Shown piece by piece: positions 1 through 9,541 of a stretch of DNA of 64,000 nt. The notes under the pieces are model-generated. The model was not told where the DNA came from, did not search any database, and was given only the letters and a program-made list of their open reading frames with translations. Numbering within the stretch: the stretch's first letter is position 1; every line of letters starts with the position of its first letter. The translations under genes and the position numbers were made by a program. The stretch comes from Capsicum annuum (lineage: Eukaryota; Streptophyta; Magnoliopsida; Solanales; Solanaceae), in NCBI RefSeq assembly GCF_002878395.1, contig NC_061115.1, positions 57,631,940 to 57,695,939 of the forward strand, given 5' to 3'.

Positions 1-250
1 AAACTCGTGAGCATTCTTGAATAGCGTTGGCTAATAGTAGCCACTCTACAAAACCTTTCTAGTAGTTCGGTCACTTACACGGCGACCTCCAACTGGGGAA
101 GCATGATATGCTTCCAATATACACAATACATCCACTTCTGGCACATATCTCCTTATAATATTATCAGCGCATCACCAAAAAAGATACAGCTCATCCCAGA
201 AGTAGTGTATTACATCATGAAGGAATTTCTTTCTTTGATGGAAAAATAGA
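1..250 (-). pseudogene. Integrase zinc-binding N-terminus (Athila-like), partial
   Basis: Reads HQRKKFLHDVIHYFWDEL, then a cysteine-alanine-aspartate stretch and ILEAYHASPVGG, then SGYY and PTLFKNAHEF. This is the HHCC region that precedes the integrase core in Ty3/gypsy elements. Stops fall at 175-180 and in the KVL-SGYY-PTLF segment, the last two at expected Gln and Trp codons. The histidine pair after GG reads RR, so zinc binding is probably lost. The core domain lies outside the window. Confidence 0.75.
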
Positions 251-429
251 TTTTTTGGAATGACTTCACTCACAACATAGTTTGGAAAATCAGCGTAGCA
301 AGGCATATTCTATGTAGAAGAAGCTAAGATCTCCTCATTAGGAAATTCATCATTTATCTCCATTCTATCACCAACTAAATGCTTACCTTCCACCTAGACA
401 GATGATCTGTAACTTGGTTTTCGCAACCC

Positions 430-757
430 TTCCTATCTTTTACATCAAAGTCAAATTCTTGTAGCAGCAACACCCATTTGTTAGCCTTAGTTTTGCGTCC
501 TTCTTAGCTATCAAATACCTCAAGGCTGCGTGGTCAGTGTGGACCACCACCTTGGTACCTAGCAGATAAGCTCGGAACTTCTTAAAAGCATAGACAAAAG
601 CAAGGAGCTCCTGTTCGGTGACAGTGTAGTTCTTTTGAGCTCCATTCAGTGCTTTGCTGGCATAATAAATCGGGTGAAACAATTTGTCCTTCTTTTGTCC
701 CAACACAGATCCAAGGGCAACACCGCTTGCATCACATATGATCTCAAACAGTTTTGA
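430..757 (-). pseudogene. Ty3 RNase H (Athila-like)
   Basis: RNase H that removes the RNA strand during reverse transcription. It begins with [18 protein letters not shown], continues through [20 protein letters not shown] and ends with [13 protein letters not shown]. The Asp, Glu and Asp expected at the active site (CDAS, TEQE, HTDH) are all present. It is in frame with the RT above it, separated by a TAG at 752-757 where the family usually has Trp. A frameshift near 485-495 moves the continuation ([18 protein letters not shown]) to another frame. Confidence 0.85.
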
Positions 758-1665
758 CTAGTCTGGTACAACAATTATAGGGGCCTTAACCAGCTTCTTT
801 TTAAGGCATTCAAATTCCTTCAAGCAATTATCATTAAAGGAGAACTTAGCTTTTTTCTCCAAAAGTTTACAAAGTAGATTTGCAACCTTTGAGAAGTCGC
901 TTATAAACCTCCGATAAAAACCAGTATGCCCAAGGAAACTATGCATGCCCTTCATTGAGATGGGGGATGGTAGCTTCTCAATAACCTCAACCTTGGGTAG
1001 ATCAACTTCAATTCCTTTTGCTGAAATTTTATGCCCGAGAACAATGCCCTCCTTCACCATGAAGTGGCATTTTTCCCAATCAAGCACAAGGTTGAATTCC
1101 ACACACTGCTGTAAGGCTCTACTCAGGTTCACTAAACATAGCTCAAATAATTCTCCTACTATAGAAAAGTCATCCATGAACACCTCCAGAGTGTCTTCAA
1201 CCATATATGAGAAAATAGACATCATACAACGTTGGAAGGTAGCAGGGGTATTATATAACCCAAATGGCATCCTCTTAAATACGAAAGTTCCATAAGGGAA
1301 CATGAACATTGTTTTATCCTGATTTTCAGGAGAAATGCATATCTAATTATATCCATAATAACCATCTAAGAAGAAATACCATCCCCTTCCTACCAATCGA
1401 TCGAGTATTTGGTCCATGAAGGGCATCGGGAAGTGTTCTTTCAAAGTCCATGAATTCAGTTTGTAGTAGTCCATGGAAACTCTCCACCAAGTCACAGGTT
1501 TGAGTGGAATCAACTCATTCTGTTCATTTGCAACAACAGTCATGCCCCCTTTCTTGGGCACACATTAAACTGGGGTCACCTATTTACTATCGAAAATAGG
1601 ATAAACCATTTCTGTGTCCAACCACTTAATAATTTCCTTCTTAAACACCTCTTGCATCAGTGGGT
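758..1665 (-). pseudogene. Ty3 reverse transcriptase (Athila-like)
   Basis: RT of an Athila/Tat-type element. Visible blocks: PKKGGMTVVANEQNELIPL, MDYYKLNSWTLKEHFPMPFMDQ, FLDGYYGYN, PYGTFVFKRMPFGLYNTPATF, the catalytic FMDDFS (both Asp kept, codons at 1169-1174), LGHKISAKGIEVD and FLGHTGFYRRFI. One frame is kept throughout. Stops are a TAG after GYN and two near 1570-1590 (after DSK and after VTPV), at expected Gln or Trp codons. Family knowledge places it between the linker and RNase H, as seen. Confidence 0.88.
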
Positions 1666-2162
1666 TAAGACGACATTGGTGCTCGATGGTCGGAGTATAG
1701 TTTTCTTTAAGTTATATCTTATAAATGCAGATACAAGGAAGAATGCCAATAATATCTACAATAGTCCACCGTATTGCTCTATTGTACCTATGAAGTACTG
1801 AAATAAGTGCTTCCACCTATTGCTCACCCAAATCTACTGCAATAATAACGGGTAGCATGTTTTTATAGCCCAAAAACACGTACCTCAGATGCCCTGGTAG
1901 TTCTTTCAATTCTAACACCGGTGGTGTTGGTTGATTAGCAAGATCATGATCTAACTTCTTAGGAGTATAAGAGTATGAACCCATTCCTTTCAGAGAACAA
2001 ATAGTCTTTTTGTACTCCTCAATTCCTTCACGATCAAAATTTATAAGCACTGTAGCTAAAGGTTCAACAACAAACTTCTCCTCTATTGGCACTTCCTACT
2101 CATCCTTATAATATACGTCAATAATTGAGAACACGCTTATTTCCTTATGTTGCTTCATCAAG
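1666..2162 (-). pseudogene. Protease-RT linker (Athila-like)
   Basis: Continues the RT frame upstream. It contains LPGHLRYVFLGYKNMLPVII and the preceding Glu/Lys-rich stretch (open 1817-2092), then a segment ending LNPLMQEVFKKEIIKWLDTEMVYPIFDSK. This is the linker seen before RT in Athila-type pol. The catalytic protease is not visible, because the remnant stops at about 2162 where plus-strand sequence begins. Confidence 0.7.
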
Positions 2163-2166
2163 GACT

Positions 2167-4156
2167 ATGCCAAGAAATAAAAACCCTAGCACCTCATTAC
2201 CCCAGTCTTAGGAGAATGGTGATGATGATGATAATAATGAAGAAGATGATAAGGATGCAGTAGATACTGAATCCAGCTCTGAGAAATAAAACAATGAGAA
2301 TGGGGATGATGATAAAGATGGGCCTAAATTTAGAAATAAGAGTGGGGGTGAGAAGGGCGATATACCAGTTGTGATTCAACCTTTATGATTACCTCCCACC
2401 CCACTTTCCATTGAGCCTAATTCAGTGCCCATTGCTGAATGGTAGGGGTACCCCAAAATGTCGGCCCTATATGACAAATATATCGCTATAAACCCTACCA
2501 ATGGAAAACCCTAGAGAGTAATTTATTTTGAGAGGAAGTTGACCACAAAAGGAATGTCTAAGATGCCTGCATTTGATACCAAGTTTAGATAATACAACTT
2601 TGAGTGGATTAGTAGAGCATTGAGAAAATATAGTGCAACTTTGGTACGTGAGTTTTATGATACATACAAAATAGATATAAAGATATTCAATCCTTAGGGG
2701 CGGCTACGGAAGGGGTATTTGGGTAAACATCTTAGCTCAGACTATTTACAAAGTTTTGAATGGATAGAGATCTTACCTCTAGTGAATATGACTGAGATAG
2801 ACTTACGCAATGATAAAATATAGAAAGTGAACCTGAAGAAGATTTGGATAGATAATTAGCTTAATTAATATCAGTGAATGGCCGAGATTATTGCATCAAA
2901 CTGGGAGGAGGCTCTTTAGGTAGTTGGAGGTATTGGCACCTCATCATTGATTATAAATAATACCTTAAACTTTTAGGCAAAGGGATGGTAAACACTGGTG
3001 CGACACAGATTGAGTCCCACCTTAGAGGATAATGTTTTGAGTCCTTATAAAGCAGCCCTAGTTGCAGATATTATAGAGGGCTACAAGATAGATGTAGGCA
3101 AATGGATAGCTAGAGAGATCAGAGATCGACCGACGAACACCGACACAATCATGGCTTTCCCCTACTTGTTGATTTAAATTTGCTTGGATGTAAGAGTATC
3201 AGAACTCCCAAATGTTGATCAATTTATCAGGATGAACACTACTATAGATTTGGATTTGATCAGAGGTGATGCTAACCCCATGTCCAAGGAAACAAATATA
3301 GGTGCCAAAATAATTCACCAGGCATATGGGGCCACAGAGTATGAGACTGATACGAAAGGTTTTACTAAAATGAGTCATTCCCATACTGAGATAACACAGT
3401 TCGAACGTCAAGCTTCAGATAAAAAAAGGACTTCTCAGGCTCTGACCCCATAACCCACTACAACACCATGTCTATCCACTTACAGACCAAGCCCCATCAA
3501 CTATTTTTTAGTCCCGTAGTTATTCTTTGATGAGATGAAAAAAAGGTTGGGTATGGTTGGGCAAAAAGTGAGACTTATAGAAGGAGAAGTTAAGTCGTGA
3601 GTCATTACTAAAATTAAAGATGAGATAAGAATAATGAATACTTTATTTGATGGGTTCAAGAAGTGTATCAGTCATCAACTTGAGGGTATTCAGACCCCCA
3701 ACTTAGAAGGTGCACAGGATGAGTTGACCGCACTATGGAAGGGAGTTGAGGATTTAAAGGATAGACTAGTTCTCTCAATTCCTATTATTGAGGTGACTCA
3801 AGATAAGAAGAAGTTACAGGATATTGGGGTATTGGAGATTTGACCCCTGCAGCAGATGTTGATGCTTGGATAAAAGGAAGAAAGAACAATTGAGGAGGAG
3901 AATATTAAGGCTATGAAAGTAGCTAGTATTCAAAGTGAGTGAGACCTCCAGACAAGGGTCCAAGATATGTTGGTAGAAAGTAGTTCTTGACCTACTAATG
4001 CTGCTGATCTGAGTAGTAGTTTAGCTTTACCGCAAGATCCACAATTATGTGTACCGACCACAATCAGTGCCACTATTAATGTAACCATCCTATTTCCTAC
4101 TGTGACTACTGATGCTAAGATTAGGGCCTATTCTATGGCATCCCGTACTTATGATG
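2167..4156 (+). pseudogene. Putative plant transposon protein ORF (Transposase_32-like), decayed
   Basis: One reading frame can be followed from the ATG at 2167 for about 660 codons with more than twenty stops and no obvious frameshift. It has an acidic N-terminus (runs of Asp/Glu/Asn near 2215-2290), then a core with LVREFYDTYK, VLSPYKAALVADIIEGYK and WIAREIRDRP, a Leu/Ile-rich segment and ELPNVDQFI. The C-terminal part is Lys/Glu-rich and coiled-coil-like (3530-3960). The layout matches the ORF at 54647-56691. I assign it to the putative plant transposon protein domain (PF20167/Transposase_32) from memory of the family. Its biochemical role is unknown and I infer none. Confidence 0.6.
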
Positions 4157-4603
4157 TTTGAGCTAGCACCTAGTGTTCCTAGGTATATCTTCACGCCTTT
4201 GTTTTACAGTATAGATATACTAGGGATAGTGCATAGTCTCCTAGTTGGGGGTGGGGTGCACCGCTTAGGCACCATAGGTTGTTACGGTGATTCTTTTCCT
4301 ATTGGCTGCGGTTTGAATATGGAACTGGCATGTCTAATTTAAATATGTTTTGTGATGTGTTCATTTTGCTAGTGTGTTATTTAATTAGAATTTTTTTTAT
4401 CTAAGTCAGTGGACATATTAGACTAATTATTTGAATTTGCTGACTTTATTTGAGAAATGATATCCCTCTTAAAATTTTGAAAACTGTGTGCTTTATGTAT
4501 GTGTGTGACCGTTGTGAATCTGGTAATGGCATTAGAATTAGGTATGTAATAACTGTGGAAAACAATTGCATGAGTTGGATAGGGAGTAACTAGCAATATG
4601 ACC
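4157..4603 (+). other. Non-coding flank before the LTR at 4604
   Basis: AT-rich sequence with short chance reading frames only. It probably belongs to the 3' region of the element that carried the preceding ORF. No polypurine tract, LTR or gene is recognisable. Confidence 0.4.
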
Positions 4604-5204
4604 TGATCTGAGGTGGATTTATGCATCTCAGAGTTATTATATGGGCTTATTTAGCCTTGTTTTGAGGACTTTTTGTGTGTTTAATGAGTGAATAGTTATA
4701 TAAATGAGAATCTAGATATTTAAATACTTTATTACAATGTTTAAGGTGTTTTCCAAACAAGTTTGTACTAAATTTTTTCACTTAGAGTCTAAACGAGAAA
4801 CTAGTGTTACTAGCTTGAGCTAGGTGTTGTTCAAGTTGATCTCTATATAAAATAATGTGTGCAATGTGTTCCTAATGGATTTATTGTATAGTTATGCGTG
4901 GAAAACTTGTTTATAGTGTTTAATAATCAATTGAATAAAGACAATAGCCAAAACAAGTTAAAGATCAAATGAGGCAAATCTAGTATTCTTAGCTTAAGTT
5001 TCTAGTTCACTGTCTTGGATGTTGTGTTGTTTTGAGATCTAATTCATTGTGTTTGATGATATTGGATGCTTGGTAATTTGATTATTATGATATATTTTTT
5101 ATATAAAGGCTTGTAAATTTAATTTAAACAACACCACAAGGCTTGTACTGGATGAAAAAAAGAACGGGACAAGATTTGACATAAATCAGATCTCTTGGAA
5201 TTCA

Positions 5205-5345
5205 CTAGCGCGTCGCAGGGCTTATCCACTGAAATGGGGAGTGTGACACAAAATTTCAGCTTCATAAGGGACCCAAAAAAGTGTTTCTCCTCTACCAGGG
5301 AGAGTCACACACCCTAGGTACCGAGATAGAGGGTGCGACACGGAC
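5205..5345 (+). promoter_or_regulatory. U3 palindrome cluster (GTGYGACAC type)
   Basis: Variants of one short word lie within 140 bp of the TATA-like box: GTGTGACAC at 5241-5249, GAGTCACACACCCT around 5302-5315 and AGGGTGCGACACGG around 5330-5343. The last two are near inverted repeats of each other. The 3' LTR keeps the cluster at 9128-9275 in diverged form. The U3 position suggests a regulatory role, which is inference. Confidence 0.5.
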
Positions 5346-5374
5346 CCTAGTCCAATTTCGGTAGATTTGACCTC

Positions 5375-5385
5375 CCATAAATAGG
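5375..5385 (+). promoter_or_regulatory. TATA-like box of 5' LTR
   Basis: CCATAAATAGG, 30 bp after the palindrome cluster. The 3' LTR has the perfect TATAAATA at 9306-9313 at the matching place, so this copy differs at the first T. Confidence 0.6.
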
Positions 5386-6199
5386 ACACTCGTTCATGAT
5401 GCTAAAAACCTTGGACTACTTTTAAAATTGTATAGGGACTATAAATAATTAAATTAGGGTTCTATTTATGTACTTTAGTTTTTTTTATGGATTTTAACAT
5501 GTTTTCTATCTTTGCAATTATGGTTATGTCCATGAGCGGCTAAAAGACCTTTTTCGGGGTTAAGGCAAAGAACATCATTATTATTGTTATGAATTGATTT
5601 AGTTTTGATTATTTATCAATATTGGTTGTTTATTTATCCTTTTATCACTATTTTAAGGGTTACCTACCCTTAAAATACATCAATTATCGTCTTGTGAGCC
5701 TGGGAGAAGGAACAAGAGGATAGAACGTGGGGTTAATAGTGTAGGATTATAATCTTCAACTAAATGAAGTTGTAATTTGAACTTAGGATAGGGATATAAC
5801 TAAGAAACCTATTTGGTTCAATTATGGGATGAATTATGAATGCATTTAACCTAGTAACCATATCCCCGCTCAACTTCGTGAATCAACGACCAAGATAAAT
5901 AACTTAACCGATGAAGTTCAATCGAATAGTATGATTTTTCATAGTGATTTAACCCCAAGTTTCATTATCATTGATTGTTAAAGGAATTTACCTTTTCGCA
6001 TTGTCTACTTTACTTTTAGTTTACAACTTTAATACTCTTTCAGCTACTTTGACACATCTTTAATCTCAATAGTGAACTAGAATTGGAAAGTTGCTTAACA
6101 CAAGTATCTTTTGGATCAATATTTGGATTTATTTAAGACCACTATATAACTTGGTGAGACCACGTAAACTTGTGTATGTGCTTGGGCGCAATAAATTAG

Positions 6200-6218
6200 T
6201 AGTGCCATTGTCAGAGAC
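6200..6218 (+). other. Degraded Asp-tRNA primer binding site
   Basis: TAGTGCCATTGTCAGAGAC. It matches the usual Athila/Tat primer site (complement of the 3' end of tRNA-Asp) at 13 of 19 bases. All six differences are G-to-A or C-to-T. It lies about 10 bases after the LTR end, as expected. Confidence 0.7.
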
Positions 6219-6326
6219 TTGTAAATAGGCAATTGTCTTATTTTTAGTTTTGCTCTATTGATTTATATATAGTTTATTATTATTTTATTTTTAGATTCCT
6301 TTAATCTTTTTGTCAAACTTCTTGGT

Positions 6327-6902
6327 ATGTCAGCCAGGGATAGATGGTTTTTGAGTGGTAATGATTCTAGTTATTTTTGTAGAGGACCCCACTGAGAGAG
6401 TATTTCTCTAGATTTTGATGGAAACAGATGGATGAGACCTTCACAATATAAGGAGGAAACTACCCAATCTATGGAATAGACACAAGAATCTCGGCTATTC
6501 TGCAGTAATCATTTTCTTAAGACTGACATTAAGAAGGCAAACATGAGTGAGTGTATTGTGGATGATGTAAATTTAGAAGTAGGATTAGTTGGGCCTCATT
6601 CAAAGAAATTTTCTACATTATGTTTATATGATGACATGTATATGGAGTCATCTGAAATAGTAGAAGAGTGTGAAGATGAGGAACAAGAATCCTATATTCT
6701 TGAATTTGCACCAGACAAGCAACATAAAAACATACCTCACTTTAAGTCTGAGTGGTTTACTATGCACCATCCATTACTTAGTTCCTTCATCTTCTTACCA
6801 TCACCCTGTGAGCGAAGCAAAAAGATTGATGCAAGGTTGGGGGTGAAATTCAAATCCTCAAGGTGGAGGAAAAAATTGATGTGGGTCGTGCTGCAATACT
6901 AA
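6327..6902 (+). pseudogene. Unknown short ORF inside the non-autonomous element
   Basis: The ATG at 6327 is ~110 bases after the primer site, where gag would normally start. The frame runs 192 codons to a stop at 6900 with only two internal stops (TGA near 6393, TAG near 6477). Both could be made by a single C-to-T change. The intact C-terminal part, from MSECIVDDVNLEVG, has an acidic stretch (EECEDEEQES) and ends basic (KFKSSRWRKK). I do not recognise the protein. Right after it comes GCTGCTTGAGAGGCAACCC, the sequence that typically follows pol in Athila/Tat elements, so the ORF sits where gag-pol has been lost. It may be a remnant of an element-specific protein. Confidence 0.5.
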
Positions 6903-8524
6903 ATCAGGTGCTGCTTGAGAGGCAACCCAAGTTAAGGTAGGTATTATTTTTAGTATTTTAAGTTTCTACTTCCTGTAGCTTTTATTTTTTTTAAGTCATA
7001 GGTTGAATGAGAAGTCTGAGTACTAGAAACCTGAGCTAAAGAGCATGGCAAAGACTAAGTATGGGGTCCTTGGACCCTCTTAATGATAAAAGATGCTAAT
7101 AGCTAGGCCTAGAGTCCTCAGGGAATATTTCTATCTCTATTTTTAAGTATACTTTGGGGACAAAGTAGATTCTTAAGTGTGGGGTGGTGAAATTCCCATT
7201 CTTTTAGGAGTTATTTTAAAATTTTTGTGTTAGGAATAAGTAAGATATTCTTTTTGGTGCTATGTGTGATTACATGATTCTAGTGTTTTGAATGTAAAAA
7301 GCATGTTGGTTGGGTGAATTATTACTCTTGAGACTCCTAGGCTCTAGTTAATGATTATTGTGCTTGTTGGCTTAATGTTGAATTCATGTGATTTTTTGGT
7401 TGAGAGTCTATGATAATCCTACTTGAGTTGATCATGTGCCATGTGTATGCGAGGTTTTGTGTATTCCTTGTTATACTTGATGTCTAGAACCTTCTTGGTG
7501 TGTATGTAATGTGAAATAAAGAGTGTGAGTTTAGGAGATTATATAGGCATTTCTTTAATAGCCATGTGTCATATCCTCTTTTACCTACCCTTGTGCGTTA
7601 TCATAGTTAACTCCATTGAGACTAGCTTATTTTCTTTGGTAGCCTCATATGTAGCCTGTATCCCTTTTTTTAATTGACCATAATTTAAACCAATGCTCTT
7701 AAGTTCTTTAATATAAAATTAATTGAGTTAAGAAGTTTAAATTAAAGCAGGAAAATGTGAAATTGAAGCCCCAAATAAATATCTATTGGTGTTGAATATT
7801 GATATGTGTAGTGGTTGGGAGTTAAGTTATGAAAAAAATTGTTCAAATTCAATAAGTTGTGTATAGAGAATATTTCCACCACAGTATATGTGAATAGGCT
7901 TAATGAAATGGGCTAAACAAAAGGTGTGGGTAGACATACGTAGTGAAATTTAGTTGTTATAGGTGAATTGAATAAAAAGTTAATGTATTAAAGCACTTAG
8001 GGAAGATATTCACTATTCTTATGAAAAATAGTTCCTACCCATCCTTAGCCTACATTACAACCCTTAAAGACCTACTCAATCCCGAGCCTTAACACTCTGA
8101 CATTAGTAGAGTACTACACTAAAGGCAAGCCTATGGTTCATCTTGTATAACTTGTGAATTCTTTGAGAGGGTGAGCATAAGTTGATTCTTATACCCATTT
8201 TATGATAAACGACATCTATGTAAGTAAGCATAGGTAACTATCTTGTGGTGAGGGCACATGTTTAAAGATAGTTAGGTGATTTATATGATTTCTTTGATCA
8301 AGATATATGTACGAGTTTGTCAACTTGGTGAGTTAATTCTTTAGGATAGGATGGTTTGGAGTAGTATTCATGAGCTTTCAATTGTATATATTACATGTTT
8401 AGTGTAGAAACTTGCATTCTGTGATTAATTATAGTAATAGCTTGAGTGTCTTGCTTTTAGTAGAAGTGTGGAGTCATATTATGATGCTTAGAGTAAAGAT
8501 TTGTTCAAGAATGAAAAAGTCTTT
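6903..8524 (+). other. 3' non-coding region of the non-autonomous element
   Basis: Starts with the pol-terminal signature GCTGCTTGAGAGGCAACCC. It contains a segment near 8040-8120 that resembles the 3' UTR of the Athila-like element at 57580-57700 (similar order of CCTACATT, AAAGACCTAC and GGCAAGCCTATGG-like words). No coding potential is visible. Confidence 0.6.
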
Positions 8525-8537
8525 AAGTGTGGGACGA
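8525..8537 (+). other. Polypurine tract
   Basis: AAGTGTGGGACGA directly before TGATCTAAGG, the start of the 3' LTR. It occupies the plus-strand priming position and resembles the AAGTTTGGGGGTGT-type tract of Athila/Tat elements. Confidence 0.65.
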
Positions 8538-9541
8538 TGATCTAAGGTGGATTTATGCATCTCAGAGTTGTTATCCGGGCTTATTTAACCTTGTTTTGAG
8601 GACTTCTTGTGTGATTAATCAGTGAATAATGATATAACTAAGCATATAGGTCTTTAAGTATTTGATTACAATGTTTACCGTGTTCCCCAAAAAAGTTTGT
8701 ACTATTTTTTTTCACTAAGAGTCCAAACGAGAAAACTAGTGTTACTAGCTTGAGTTAGGTGTTGTTCAAGTTGATCTCGATATACTATAATGTGTTTAAT
8801 GTGTTCCTAATGTCTTGATTGTGTAGTTTTGTATGGAAAAACTTTTTTATACTATTTAAGAATCAATTAATCAAGACAAGAGTCAAAACCAAGTTAAAGA
8901 TCAAAAGAGGCAAAATAGTATTCTTAGCTAAAGTTCTAGTTCACTGTCTTGGATTTGTGTTGTTTTAAGCTCTAATTAGTGGTGTTTGATGATATTTGAT
9001 TCTCAGTGAGTTCATTATGATGATACATGGATGATACACAATATGGAAATCAAGTTTAAAAACACCACAAGGCTTGGAATGGATGGACAAAAGCACGAGA
9101 CAAGATTTGACATAAAACTGACCTCTGGGAGTTCACTATTGCATCGTGGGTCTTATCCACTGCTATGGGGAGCATGACACACATTGGGAGATTCATAAGG
9201 GAACCAAAATATGTGTCTCCTATATTAGAGAGTGCCGCACACTCGAGGAACCAATATAGAGGGTGCGACAAAGACCGTAGTGCAATGTCAGTAGATTTGG
9301 CCTCCTATAAATAGAACACTTGTTCATGATGATAAACACCTTGCACTTCTTTGAAACTTAGAGAGGGATTGGAAATAATTAAATTAGGGTTTTATTTCTC
9401 TACTTTAGTTTGTTTATGGATTTTAGCATGTTTTCTATCTTTGCGATTACGGTTATGTCCATGAGCGGCTAAAAGCCTTTTTCCGGGGTTAAGGACAAGA
9501 ATATGATTACTCTTGTTATGAATCGATTCAGTTTTGATTAT
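8538..9541 (+). repeat. 3' LTR of the non-autonomous element, truncated
   Basis: Aligns with 4604 to about 5605 of the 5' LTR, including the palindrome cluster (9128-9275) and a perfect TATAAATA at 9306-9313. It stops at 9541, exactly where the next element begins TGTAATACCCC, so it was probably interrupted by that insertion. Confidence 0.8.

Larger units (their letters stand above)
1..2162 (-). mobile_element. Athila-like Ty3 retrotransposon, pol fragment
   Basis: Minus-strand pol remnant in the order linker, reverse transcriptase, RNase H, integrase N-terminus, running off the left edge. The open stretches ending at 2092, 1561, 1309 and 706 all lie in one reading frame. About 1.6 kb of pol has therefore decayed by substitution alone, apart from a frameshift near 485-495. 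The Athila/Tat assignment rests on the long linker before RT, the RT motif FMDDFS and the style of the RNase H and integrase. No LTR, gag or primer site is visible. At 2162-2167 it meets a plus-strand remnant head-to-head. Confidence 0.85.
4604..6190 (+). repeat. 5' LTR of the non-autonomous element
   Basis: Starts TGATCTGAGG and ends near GGGCGCA, about 10 bases before the primer site. Its first ~1 kb is repeated at 8538-9541. It holds a palindrome cluster at 5205-5345 and a TATA-like box at 5375-5385. The exact 3' end is uncertain by about 10 bases because the 3' LTR is truncated. Confidence 0.75.
4604..9541 (+). mobile_element. Non-autonomous Athila/Tat-like LTR element
   Basis: 5' LTR 4604-6190, primer site 6200-6218, one short broken ORF 6327-6902, 3' non-coding region, polypurine tract 8525-8537 and 3' LTR 8538-9541. 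The 3' LTR is interrupted by the TGTAATACCCC LTR at 9542. The two LTRs match from their first base (TGATCTGAGG and TGATCTAAGG) for about 1 kb. No gag, protease, RT or integrase is recognisable in the 2.3-kb interior, so the element must have depended on a helper. The missing last ~590 bp of the 3' LTR is not seen in the window. Confidence 0.8.

Noticed and set aside
945..1295. 116-codon plus-strand open frame
   Set aside because: Antisense to the Athila-like RT on the minus strand, which has clear RT motifs; the plus frame has none.
2197..2379. Minus-strand small hydrophobic Ile-rich protein
   Set aside because: Reverse complement of the Asp/Glu/Asn-rich start of the plant transposon ORF; GAT/AAT runs read as ATC/ATT.
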